Source: Myrica gale (taxonomy: Eukaryota > Streptophyta > Magnoliopsida > Fagales > Myricaceae). From it: 64,000 nucleotides of DNA. Under the pieces are notes generated by a model, which saw nothing but the letters and a program-made list of their open reading frames with translations, was not told the DNA's origin and made no database searches. Location of the stretch: contig OZ005621.1 of NCBI GenBank assembly GCA_963930655.1, positions 8,357,001 to 8,421,000 of the forward strand. The letters are read 5' to 3'. A program made the position numbers and the translations under genes. Within the stretch, counting starts at the first letter, position 1; every line of letters starts with the position of its first letter. Positions 21,201-32,811 of this stretch are shown one piece after another.

Positions 21201-24200
21201 CTTTCCCTGATTTGTTCATGAGTACTTTAGCATTGCTTCACAGAATTTTTTAGCAAATTATTTGTGACTAGTCGAGAGTCGTTTATCAGGATTTTGGTGA
21301 ACCCAACATCATTGCTGAATGCACTCGAAGAATGATTACTAAAAAAAGGAAAAATAAAGAAAGAGAAAATATAAGTTTGGCTAAGCTTGAATAAAGCATC
21401 GTAGGTGTTCCAAATTAGTTACTAAGTGAAATTTAAAAAATGTGGTGTTACCCTAAATGGATAAAGTTGCTAGGAATTAGGGATTAAATTAAAACTTGAA
21501 AATAACCATCAAGAGAGCTTGCCAATTCTTTGATTCTCGTTCTTCTACTGAGGAAATTCTCTATTCTCTCCGCATTCTGCTGTGTGATTATAGTCTATAC
21601 AGCCCCTTGGGGCTCAATTATGTAGCTTGAAATAGTGGAATGCTATCTAGAGTAGTTGATGATGCATTTTTGACAGATTTCCATGTTGAGGGAGTCATGG
21701 TGAATATATGGAGATTTGTTATATGTTATTTGATGATGATATCATCCTTTTCAAGACGTAGTTCCTGAACAAATAATGCTGGTATTTTATTGCAAAGTTG
21801 TATGTTGATTGAAGTTGAGCCTGGTAATGAGTGAGTTGGTACCTGTGCCTAATATAGTAGGGGCGTCTGACTTGGCAGCAGAGTTGGGCTGTGAGGTGGG
21901 CTTGCTATTGGGGGTTATCTTTAGGGCTCTTATGTTTTGGACTTTAATCATCAAAAAAGGTATTTGCCAAGAAATTGTATCTACCAGAGGGAGGGAGACT
22001 TAATCTTATTGAAACAAAAATTATGCAGCTTAAAAAGTTTCCTTTGTCTCTGGTTACTATGCATTTTATGTTGCTAATAGGTGAGAGAAGTTGCAAAGAG
22101 AGTTTCTTTGGGAAGAGACAAGGGGAGGATGTGAAATTTCATCTACTGGAGATTTGGTTTAAGGTTTGTTCTCCTATTATGGGTGGTGAGTTCGTGCAAA
22201 AGGAAATTGAGAATTTTTAAATAGCCATATTAAGGAAGTGGCTTCGTAGATTTGGGCTGGAATGGGATCAGTTGTAGAGACATGTAACTGGGTTGCAATA
22301 TGGAGACAGTTGCAGTTATCAAACTCTTGTTGGAATGTATTTTCAGGTACTCTCAAATTTGTGGTAAACGATGGTTTTTGAGTTTGATTTTTGCATGATT
22401 GTGGTGTGCAGATTCTCAGCTGAAAGAGTACTTTTTGCATTAGTAATTTCTATGCAGCAATTAGAGGAAAAGCAGATACTTCCCTTTGGAACAATATGAT
22501 GGCAAAGGTTTCATGAAAGGTTGCTTGTTTTGGTCGGACCGCTGCATGGGGAAGATCTTGACAGTCGGCAATCTTTGAAAATGATGCAATTATAATCCCA
22601 ATGGCTCATTGTCCTGTGTGTTCGGAGGAGACTCCATATCTGGATGGAAACAGGAAATGTGAGATGAGTCATAATTTTTTACTGCTCTTTTTGGTGGTAA
22701 GAGAGCTTCGGTCACTAGCCTTTTGTTCTTTAGGGTTAGATGGGTGACACAAGGATGGTTGTTTATTTGTTCCTTGGTGAGCAAGGAAAATTTGAACATT
22801 TTGAGAGGAAAAACTGGAAGCCTATTCCTCTTGGCTAATGTGAATAATTTGATGAAAATGCAATGGTCAGACTGTTGAGGAGATTGATCTGACATTTCGC
22901 TTAAATCTCTATTTGAGAATTTTGGATGTTGGGATGTTTGTGTTAAGTATTATCTATTGGCCTGGAAACAGAAGTATTATTTATTGATTTCTTTTGTAGG
23001 TTTGCCTATCTTTTATATTTCATATTATAATTTATTAGGAGCTGCTCTAGTATACTTCCTGTATATTGGATCATCTCCTCTTATTTATGTAATTGTTGTC
23101 TACATATGAAAAATTGTCATTTGAAATGTTTCCCCACGTAAAACTTTTGGAACTCAATAGCTTTGCTTTTGTGACGACGTAAGCAATAAATTCAGCTTTC
23201 TGTGGTACTCCAATGGCAACTAGTGTTGTATTTACATGGTCACTTGTTATTTGAGTATGATTTTGTATTCTTCTCTTGGTATCTAGTTACATAGGAAGAT
23301 GGTCTTTTACACATTGGTGCTTGTCTAGTCATATATATAATATGTGAGCATGTCTGGGTTGGAATAAAGTCTGAGTGAGTTCTAAACTTCTTGTTGCCCT
23401 TGGGCGTCCTCCTAGGCTGCAAATTTTTTGAAGTATCTTTGAAGTCTCATAGTCCTTATTGCTACCTAACTTCCATATGTGTACCAAATGACGGAGTCGA
23501 TTACCAAGTTTATGTCATATAAGGATAATGAGCTATCAGGTTTAGGAGTTGAAGCAGTTTTACCTTGCACGATCCTTTAAATATTGTGCTGCCATAGCTT
23601 TTGAAAACAATAAAGCTTTATTTGTAGTTATAAGAGGTCCCTTAGTGGTCCATGTTTTCATGGGTGGGTTCTGAAAATTTGTTCACGTTATACAGGTTCC
23701 TCCAGTTAGTAAGTTGCTTCTCCAATAATATAGTATCATTTATACACTTTATTGATTGTTTAATGCACTTCGATTGTTGTGCAGATATTTCCAAATGATG
23801 TTCACATAACTGACATTTTTGATGCTGCAAAGTCACACAGGTTTGTATTGGGTATTTCTCTGAGGTTTTAAAAACTTATACTGCCTTATGGAAACTTCTT
23901 GTTTTGGCTGAATTTGTAACCTAGAACCTTTGCCACATTTCAGTTTACCTCTTTTGTGATAACTTTGGTAGACTGAGTGTACACTCACAATGAATGCCAA
24001 GGGCCGCATGTTGAATTGGGAAAGGCCTTTGAGTTGAACTTAAATTTAATGCATTTGGATGCCTTCTATGAAACTGATATGAGTGTAAACTAAGGTGATG
24101 GCACTTAACACAGTAAGGGTAAAATTCCCTTGTTGCATTTGCGAGAACTTTGTATGGATTGCTTGAAGGAATAAACCCCAGGTCCTGACCCTACGTGACT

Positions 24201-27200
24201 GGGTCAAGCCACATAGAATGTTATTATAAAATCTGCATGGGCCGCAGTTGTCATTTACTACAAAGTATGTGAATTACCTTTTGAGGAATATCTATTGAGG
24301 TACACGTCAAATATAGAAGAGTTCGGCTCATCAGACTAGGGTTCTGAAGAGATCTGCATTATATCTTATTCAATATAAAACCTAAATTCATAGATGCGCT
24401 TTTGTTTTTGCAAACCTGAACTTGTACAACCTTCTGGTTCTAATCTAGTGTAGACGTATGAATCCAAAATTAGCCAAATGTCATTTATGTGTCTCTTATT
24501 TGGTGGAGAATGAGTTTTCATTTCCAGTATTGTCTCCGACTTCCTGCAAAGTTGTCAGTAAGAGCACTTAAAGGCAACGTGATTATATGTGATGTAAAAA
24601 CATTTTCAGTCTCCCTTTGTTGTGTGCTTATCCTATCCCACTTGGATTCTAGATCATGGTACAACAGTCTAGGTTTCTCTCTCCTCTCAGTCTCATTAAG
24701 TCAACAAAACTTGGGTGCATACACCACAACCCTCATCCTCTGACAACAATCAATCTTCTAGTCAAAGATAGTTGTGAGTTCTTTGAATTCGCAGTACAAA
24801 ATCAACGGGAACTGGAAGCTCTGTGCAGTCTACAGTTGATTTCATAATGGTTGTTTTTTCTAATCTCGTTTTATGTCTGTTGGAGTTGTTAATTTTTGAA
24901 TGCATGTCAGATTATCTCTGCAGGAATGTTTGGCAATTGATATGCCTGTTTCTACTAAATGATGTTTTTGTGATGATTCCTTCGTAATTTTACCTGTTTA
25001 TCATGTCTGCAAAATAGAGGATGAAAGGAAAGATCGTCTTTCACTATAATGATCAACTTCATATGATCATTCTTAATGATCTTACGTGGGCTTTATACAT
25101 AAAAGGCAATCTGGTAGAAGCACCTCTCGTAGCCCTCCCATTCTAGTGTATAGTGATAAGGGATAATCATTCCATTTTGTCAATAGCTGCACCTGGGTAC
25201 AATCTCGGTCACATAGTCACTATTTCCTGGTTTTTTGTGACTTTCCAGCCTTCTATTCCTTTGAAGTCAAATGATTATCCACTTTTATGTGATTTCTATA
25301 ACTTTGTTCTGTGTCTGCAAACTATATTTTATTACTTACCAAAAGCCAAAATTCTTGCCTTTGACAATTGCGAGACGCCATTATCTGCATTTCTGAGTGA
25401 AACGACAAGCTATAAACTTACTTGCATCATTTACTGTAAGGTAATGCTCAACCTCTGTGCCCAAATTACCTCAAACACAGGTTGTGTTGGTACAGGGAGT
25501 GGGAGGACTTATGCATATTTTGCATTGATGGGAATGGGCTTATGTATATTTTGCATTGATTGTTTCATAAGGAGTTATAATACGAGAATTCTAATTTTTT
25601 AGGCCTTATTCTTGTGCACTTCTGGTGTACCTGGAATTCTCTTCCTATTAATATAATGATTCTTCACCCATCCAAGAAAGAAGCTAGAATATGATGAAGT
25701 CTTTATGTTGCGCCCAAAATCTTAGAATCTTCCTGACATCTTGGTGATGCTCTCTATTTTACCTTTGAAAAGGGCTAAACAAAGAGAAGAAAAAGAAGCT
25801 AATTTGAAATTAGCTTATTGGGGCCTAATTGTGCGACATTTTGATTTAGGTGTTTAACCATGTTCTGCCTTGTACGTTGATACAATCATCTGCAATCAAC
25901 TATGTAACTAAATTACAAATTACAAGGAACTGGTGAGCATCGTAATCTCTGTGATTATAAAGGTTTCTTGCCTAACTGACATTTGTTAATGCTGGAATCT
26001 TGAGAAAAAATTCTTTGGAGATTATTATCCTTTTACTTTTAGCAGTTAAAAGTCCAGATATTTCAAAACTGCAGTTCACTTCAAGCTCATCGCCTTTGAC
26101 AGAAAAACTTCATAAATTTGACTTTGGTATTTCAGTTGTTAAAATGATGCTCTGTTTCTTTTCTCCTTTTGGTTTTTAGCAAGATATATTTCTGTGAAGG
26201 CTTTCTTAGTAGTTTGCTCTCCCGCAAACTGCCTTACTTTTCATAAACATGAGATGATACTTGTTGAAGTAATACCAATCAGCATATTCTCTGATTCAAT
26301 TCATCAAATCTGCTATACAGGAAGTCTTCATTGCAATGGTTTGTAACAATAGTACAGGATAGAATTGTTCTCTGCACTCTGAGGCGACTTGTGGTAAAGA
26401 GTGCACATAACACAAGGTAACACTGTTACCCCTCAGAAGTCTTTCTTTTTTTGACGTTCTGACATTTTTTGTTATTATTGAATGTGAAAAAAGAAATATT
26501 TGATCAATTTTGAGTATGCTATATTATCTTGTCATTTAGCACTCTTAGACCTGCAAAGTTCCTTGCAGATGTGACTACTTGGATAAAGACGAGATCATAG
26601 TGGCTCGTATGGTTGGGGGAGTTGATGCATTGATAAAGATTTCTCAAGGTTGGCCAAGATTACATTCTCCATTGAAGCTGATATCTCTCAAGAGCTCAGA
26701 ACATTCAAAGGAAATTTCTTTACGTTTGCTCTCCAAAGTTGAGGTGATTGTTGTTTTTTATTTTGGTTGGTTTCTCCATGTGTTGCTTTTTTTTTTGGGG
26801 GGGGGGCGGCATTATAGCCTCTGGAAGAGTGAAAGTTCCTTCATTTTCAAAATTATCATCTCTTAAAAGAACCCTTCACTTAACTATTCTGCTGTGTATG
26901 ACCATGCCTTTGTATTTATGTCAAGATTTGTGAATTTGTTAGTGGATTTGGTTCCTAGGATAAGAGAATGATTTCATCAATGTAAACTAGCAGATTTGAG
27001 GAAACAGAAACTTCCCCATGATTTCTGGAAGAGAAATTACTGTATTTAGGTTGCTAAGCAAGCTAGACATTGTTGGAGCTTTTGTTACATTAACTTTCGT
27101 ATCCCTCTCAAAGTCTTGACTGTTATTCCTTAACAAATTTGCTGAGAAGAAGTTTCATAGAAAAGACATGCATTGGCATTATTGGAGGTTTTGCTTCATT

Positions 27201-28277
27201 AACTACCATATCCCTCTCGAAGTCTAGACCATTATTGATGAATTTTTTTTTTGTAGAAAACAAGAACCAAATCTTTCTGAATGTTTTTCCAACAGAATTA
27301 ACTTGCATTTGAGTGATATATGTTCTACCCTGACCTCCTATACCGTATCCATTTTCCATGGAGGAAATTTGTCTTTCTGTTCTAGGGAAGCTCTCTAATT
27401 TTTCTGGTGTCTTTTTCAAGCCTATTCTATTCGAATCCTTTTTTATGGGCATTTCTTTCAGCCTGTTCAATTGCCACTCTATTGGTCAAATTCTCAGGGA
27501 CACAATATTCTCAAGCTATTGGTATGATTTCATTCTTACAAAATTGCCAGAACTGTTCCAGAACCCTACACAGCAATATGTCTTTGTAACCTTCTCTGAG
27601 TCCCCTCAAAATTCCCACATCCACGAGGGACTAGAGAGATGCATCGTCCTGAAGATGTCATCCATCTCGGCATATGAGATTCACAATATTCTGTGTATGG
27701 CTTACCAGTTTTTTGAACAATTGGACAACTACAAAGAACACGTGCTGGTTGAATAAACCTCACATAACTTCCCGGGTCATTTGGTATAATGATGCTATTC
27801 AAGTATTCATCCTTTAGCTAATAGACTAATTGAGCACCTTTTTTAGAGGACGTGGAGGGGGGGGGGGGGGGGCTAGTCTTATTGGAGATTCTGCCACTGA
27901 CCAACATCTATTTTGGGAATGGCATGTGATCCAGAGATGGACTGGTACCGGGGGTTACAATTTGATGTCTCATCTCCACTTGATTTAATTGAGAATGAAT
28001 TTGACATTTGTGTTGTGCGGATAAAAATTTGGAGATGGTTCACTTGTAAAGGATGAAAGAACCCTTGTAAAGATGAATATTATTCCTTCTCTTTTGCACT
28101 ATTTTTCTGATTTAACTCCACATGTGACTGCTTATTTTTTAGACTGTTCTTTTTCCTCTTTTTCTGTAGGAAGTGGTGAACCCCTTGGATATACACCTAA
28201 GGCAGAATTTGTCAACCTTTGTCAATGCGGTTGAAGAAGTACTTGAGGAGCAAATGCGCTTGGAACTCCTCTCATGA
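18295..28277 (+). CDS. Conserved plant coiled-coil protein of unknown function (403 aa, 12 exons)
   Basis: The exons are 18295-18335, 18434-18542, 18678-18741, 19388-19489, 19576-19640, 20330-20428, 20772-20851, 20944-21160, 23785-23840, 26321-26416, 26569-26743 and 28170-28277. All borders are GT-AG and phases match throughout, giving 403 residues. Residues about 70-127 and 161-187 are strongly heptad-like (for example YLERLKEELNLVEAEGSKI). The C-terminal half (about 188-403) is a mixed hydrophobic, globular region with blocks such as GLTGLKVIAF, TMELKSVEIFPNDVHI and WFVTIVQDRIVLCTLRRLVV. I do not recognise a named family. A coiled coil followed by such a domain recalls RWD-containing kinetochore subunits, but that is only an architectural guess. 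An in-frame ATG at 18157 could extend the start. Confidence 0.8.
21560..22950 (+). pseudogene. LINE (L1-like) reverse transcriptase C-terminal relic in intron 8 of the coiled-coil gene
   Basis: In broken frames, 21960-22220 gives YLPEGGRLNLIE..., then a block equivalent to FLWG..., KFHLLEIWFKVCSPIMGGE. This matches the region after the RT domain in plant L1-type LINEs (SKGGRLTLIKS, KYHLVNWKTVC.PI..GGL), as seen better preserved at 44290-44600. Near 22520-22620 a zf-RVT-like stretch (RTAAWG...CPVC) follows. There are many stops and the boundaries are approximate. It has the same orientation as the host gene. Confidence 0.65.
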
Positions 28278-29650
28278 TGCTTCAGAAAAATGACTGCTGA
28301 GACACCCTAATAGCAACCGGTAACGTCAAATACTGGTTGAAATCTTTTTTGTTGTTGTGCATTTGATCCAAATTTGCTGGAATTCTAACAAAGCACTGCT
28401 ATTGCAGTTGCTGAAAAATTATGTGAATTTGATGGTTAGACAAAAGAATATGTGGCATGTCAATTCTACTTTTGACTCGACTAAACTTTTGCTACCACTA
28501 TTTGTTATATCTGAGTTTCTGAAATGTGGTTTCCCAATTCTTTACTGTACCCAATTTAATGTCTTGGACCTGGATTTATTTTGTGAGATTTTAACTTTTA
28601 GGATGCATGTCTCTTGTCATTCAAATGACCCAAAAATCAAAGTTGTAAGCATCAGATTCATACCATGTTCGATCATTATAGCTATGAGTAAAACTCAAGC
28701 TGTTTTTATCTCAAATCATGCTTTAGGGAAATTACATTTTACTTGAAACTATAGATATAACTTCTTTCATGGAGGTCATGGGTTCGAGTCTCCATGAGCA
28801 GAAACGCTAAATTGAGGTTTAGTGCCTTTGGTGGGGCTCAGAATTGGCGCTTTAATTTGACCCTATATCCATCTAGTCCTCTCATGACTGGTCCCTCTTT
28901 TATGGCTTGACCCTTCTTGAGGAAGTGACTTCAGACTCTTGTATTCTTGTATCTATTTAGGCAGTCACACCAATGTAGAGGGTCCAACACCTTTTTTTGT
29001 TTTTTTCTCGAAAAAAAAACCTTCATCTCTATCAAAAAGAAACAATAATAATAATAAATTATCGTGGGCAAGCTGTTGAAGATCCAAACAAGCTCAGATC
29101 TCTCGTAAATCTTGTAAAGGGTCTTCATTTCTCTTCATACGAAAAATAAAATGACGAATCGATACACTACACTATTATTCTGTGCTAAGGATTTAGAAGA
29201 TTAAAAGAGCCAACCGAACGCCTAGGGAAAAAAAACATCCAAGCTAGTCGTAAGCTTCAACGGAAGGGAATAACGATCAATCTACTATCTAACCTATTCT
29301 ATAATTTAAATAACGATAATATCTATTTTAAGTAAATGATTTTAAATTATCCTAACAAAACATATTATCCAATACGTTAACGTAAAAGATCTTGATACTG
29401 CAAAGAATTTATTCTCAAAATTTGAAGGTTCAAGTTAGTCCAACGAGATAAACGGTGCCTTCCACCCCCGCCCACCCAGAAAGAAGGAAATTGAAGAAAA
29501 AGAATGCTTAAGTTGCCACGAGTAACTCCAGTAGTTTTCATCAAATGCTGCGGCTGGGCTGTGGCATCCCCATTCCAATTGATGGTTGATTCATCCTTGC
29601 CTGGTAGGAAGAAGATACTATGGCTACCAAATTCAGTGATACAGAGTAAC
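28278..29650. other. 3' flank of the coiled-coil gene and spacer
   Basis: No gene is supported; the open frame at 28357-28746 has no recognisable content. A tRNA-derived SINE remnant is possible near 28770-28960, because GGGTTCGAGTCTCC resembles a pol III B box, but no A box or poly-A tail with TSD was found. Confidence 0.3.
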
Positions 29651-29664
29651 AAGGCTAACTGGTC

Positions 29665-30490
29665 TCATGTAATAAGGATGCTTGGGTGGTGGATAATTGG
29701 GAGGGGAATTCTGGTTTGGGAGCTTGAAATGTTCAGTTTTTTAGGGCTGCGAATGATTGGGAAGTTGAGATTTTTTCGGCTTTCTACTCTCTTATTTATT
29801 CCAAGTCCTTCAGGAGTGGGGTTGAAGATAAGTTGCGATGGATGGGCACCAAGAATGACATCTTCTCGGTAAAATCGTTCTATGAGCTTCTTTCTTGTAG
29901 CCTCGTTATGTCTTTTCCGTGGAGGCAGATTTGGAGGTCCCTTGTTCCTATGAGAGTCTCATTCTTTGTGTGGGAAACAACGCATGAGAGACTCTTGATT
30001 ATAGATAATTTGAGGAGGGGTCTTTGCTTACTTGATTGATGCTACCTTTGTAGGTGCAATAGGGAATCGGTGGATCATATTCTCCTTCATTGTGATGTTG
30101 CAAGGGATTTATGGTCTCACGTGTTTAGCATTATGAATTATTGCTGGGTTATGCCTTCTAAGGTGATTGAGGTGTTGTTTTGTTGGAGGCGGAAGTTCAT
30201 CAACCCTCTTGCTTCGAGGGTGTGGAAGATGATTCCTTTGTGTATTTGGTGAGTTATTTGGAGGGAGAGGAATGAGAGGTGTTTTGAGAACTCTTTCTCG
30301 TCTGTAGTAGGGTTGAGGGGTTTGTTATTGAGTTCCCTTTTCTTTGGGCCAAAGCTGTTTTGGGCTCTCCATTTTCTGATTTTGCTGATTTTCTTAGCTT
30401 TGTAGCTGACTTGGAGTAGGTCCTCAGTATAGCTCTTTGTACTGTTACCTCTTTTTGTTTTTTCAATAAAGTTCTTCTTACTCATAAAAA
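29665..30490 (+). mobile_element. 5'-truncated L1-like LINE with perfect 14-bp TSD
   Basis: AAGGCTAACTGGTC is present at 29651-29664 and again at 30491-30504, the second copy directly after an A-rich tail. The insert encodes, with a few stops, the zf-RVT domain of plant LINEs: FSVKSFYELLSCS, WRSLVPMRVSFFVWETTHE, CYLCRCNRESVDHILLHC and ARDLWSHVF. It ends with an AATAAAGTTCTTCTTACTCATAAAAAAA tail. Only the last ~0.8 kb of the element is present, the normal outcome of incomplete target-primed reverse transcription. Confidence 0.92.
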
Positions 30491-30977
30491 AAGGCTAACT
30501 GGTCGTTTTGCTCACAGACAAGCACACATACACAATGCAGCTTGAATGCTTAATTCCCTTTTTGTAGAGATTGCGATTCATCCACCCATGAGAATAGGAT
30601 GAGAGTCCACAGAATGGGATGGAGGGTGGACTCGTTGATTGAAATATGCCAATCAATAGTATATAACACTTAAAAATCAACTTACCATTAGAATGTGCTC
30701 AACAATCATCCAAACCTGCACCATTTTTTGCCCCAGGATTAAAATAAAAACATTTCTTTTCTTATATACAAGACATAATCGCATTAAAAAAATTTAAATA
30801 GATAAATTTTATACCATTATTGACTAAAATCCAAAGTACACAGATCAGTATACAACAGTGCCTAATTGAAGAAATTATAGACTAGAATGTATTCAACAAC
30901 TTTCTGACCTTTACAATTCTTCCCTTGACCTCTCATGAATTCAACCAAGAAAGCAGAAAATTTCTTCGAACAACACC

Positions 30978-32291
30978 TTACCCATCAACAATGAACTGGT
31001 CGTCTTGATTATCTCCCTCGACTCTAGAATCTCCATGAACCATACCATTCACATGATGCAAATTCTGTATCATTTGTGAAACATAATGGTTGCTAGCACT
31101 AGTATGATCAGAAAGCCCTGCTGGATGAGCAGTCCATTGTGAGACTATTCCAAGCAACTGGTTAGTAAGGTTTTGTTGCTCGTGAAGAATTCGGGTCTGC
31201 ATCTGGCCCATTTCAGCCCCGTGCTGATTCAGCATCTCATCAATCCTCTTCTTCCATTCCGACCTTCTCTTATTCGTCCTCTCCTGCCATTCTCTCTCAC
31301 GAATAAACTCTTCCTCTCTTCTTCTTCTTTCCCTCTCCTCACTCTCCTCCAAATCTTCCCATTCTTGAATCCTCTGCTTCCTCAACTTCTCCCTAGCCTT
31401 CTCCCGCTCTTCCCTCTCTTTTACATTCTCTTCCCATTTCTTTTCCCATTCTTTCTCAATCTGCAAACGGACACTCTCTCTTCTCTGCCTCTCTCGCTCT
31501 CTCTCCACCTCATGCTGCTCAAACCGAGCCTCCAATTCCCGCAACTTTCCCAACTGGTTTGCAAGAAATCCCCATGTTTTCTTCTCCAGCCCCTTCAATG
31601 CCTTCCTTTTCTTCTTCAGATTAGACCCATTCATTTCCACTTCTTCATACACAAAACCAGTATCCCTCCCCTCTCTCATCTGATCATTCCCATTATAATT
31701 GTCCTCTGCTTCCTCCCCATCATACTCAAACCCCAAACCCATCACCCCATTGTCAACACCGTTAATTCCTGCCATTGGAAAATCCCCATTCCCATCGTTA
31801 TCCATTTGCCCAAATCCCACCATATCCATCCCTCTTCCCATGAAACCCCCACCGTCCTCACCATTCATAGCTGCCACCAAATCGTTACTACTACCGTTGC
31901 CAACTGGCACATCCCCAAAAACCTCTTTATACCTCAAAAAATTGGACCAATGCGCAAGCCCCTCTACCCAATCATATTCCTCCCTATTACTGCACTCCCC
32001 AGTGCCTGAATTGTCGGACTCTGGCTTCTTAATCTTTTGCTTGACAAGAAGGTACTGGTGCCTCATGTTCTGGACCTTGGTGGACACATCCTTCCAAGTC
32101 CATTGCCAAGGGTACGCGATAGGATCGCGCGCATGGTGCACCGAATTCACATAACAAGCAATGGGTTCGAATTTCTTCTCACGGGTTTTCATCTTGGCGA
32201 GGGTCCCATCGGAGACCATCTCGCCATACCTTAGGATTAGGGTTTTCTCTTCTGCCTCAGTCCATTTCTTTCTTCTTGGAGGAGACATCAT
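30978..32291 (-). CDS. Trihelix / Myb-SANT-like DNA-binding protein with long charged coiled coil (437 aa)
   Basis: This is a single uninterrupted frame. The start is the ATG pair at 32291/32288, because the upstream in-frame triplet is GTG. Residues 7-90 form a Myb/SANT-like (trihelix-type) region: RRKKWTEAEEKTLILRYGEM, then Trp-rich PWQWTWKDVSTKVQNMRHQY. A second Trp-containing block (107-125, YDWVEGLAHWSNFLRYKEVF) follows, then a Gly/Asn/Asp-rich linker with many Met. KKKRKALK (226-233) is a likely nuclear signal, and 245-375 is an almost purely Glu/Arg/Lys helix. It matches a plant group annotated as sequence-specific DNA-binding transcription factors (At1g21200/At1g76870 type). A 5' UTR intron is likely between 32465 (GTAAGT) and about 32352. 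Confidence 0.8.
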   Translation of the reverse strand: MMSPPRRKKWTEAEEKTLILRYGEMVSDGTLAKMKTREKKFEPIACYVNSVHHARDPIAYPWQWTWKDVSTKVQNMRHQYLLVKQKIKKPESDNSGTGECSNREEYDWVEGLAHWSNFLRYKEVFGDVPVGNGSSNDLVAAMNGEDGGGFMGRGMDMVGFGQMDNDGNGDFPMAGINGVDNGVMGLGFEYDGEEAEDNYNGNDQMREGRDTGFVYEEVEMNGSNLKKKRKALKGLEKKTWGFLANQLGKLRELEARFEQHEVERERERQRRESVRLQIEKEWEKKWEENVKEREEREKAREKLRKQRIQEWEDLEESEERERRRREEEFIREREWQERTNKRRSEWKKRIDEMLNQHGAEMGQMQTRILHEQQNLTNQLLGIVSQWTAHPAGLSDHTSASNHYVSQMIQNLHHVNGMVHGDSRVEGDNQDDQFIVDG

Positions 32292-32811
32292 TTGGATACC
32301 CACAATCCACTACCACTAATTTTATCAGAAATAAGATTATCGTTTCTACTGCTATAAAAGCAGAGCGAATTGAGTTGCATTTAACAAGAGCACCCAGATG
32401 TGACACACTGACCCAGATTAAGAAAAATAAGAGAATTCAGTAGCAAAGTGAAGAAAAGAACTTACCTTCAGGTGGAAAACGGCAAAACGCATAGGTTTAG
32501 AGACGGGTGGGGTTGGATTGGGACTGACGAAAGCTCCGGAGTGGGATTTTCTCGAGAACATAGGGTCAGAAAGTGGAAACTCTCTGGTTTTTAGTTTTTT
32601 TTTTCCCCCAAAAAAGAAGGATTAATGAGTGAATTGTTCTGAGTAGTAGTAGTTAGAACTTAGAAGTTGGAACAGCCTAAAAAAAAAAAAGTTAGAAGTT
32701 GGAACAGTTGTTTTTTCGTTTTTCTCCTGGGATTTTTGTTGGACCTGTCGGAGGAAATATAGGAGAGCACCAAGGAACTTGTCTGGGAAGACTAGAAGAG
32801 TTCTCGGTGAA

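Noticed and set aside
25153..25602. 149-codon open frame on the plus strand
   Set aside because: It lies inside intron 9 of the coiled-coil gene, begins at a non-ATG triplet, and shows no domain or splice context.
27123..27802. Overlapping open frames on both strands that looked at first like a Ty1/copia fragment
   Set aside because: I could not match any copia protein block in either strand; it is left as unassigned intron sequence.
28357..28746. 129-codon open frame downstream of the coiled-coil gene
   Set aside because: No recognisable content and a non-ATG start; more likely 3' flank.
28770..28960. Possible tRNA gene or SINE (GGGTTCGAGTCTCC)
   Set aside because: Only a B-box-like phrase is present. 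No cloverleaf, A box, poly-A tail or TSD could be made out.
31173..32009. 278-codon open frame on the plus strand (and another at 31699-32154)
   Set aside because: It is antisense to the trihelix-like gene. The Glu/Arg-rich coding strand leaves few stops on the other strand, and the Leu/Pro/Ser-rich product has no recognisable domain.
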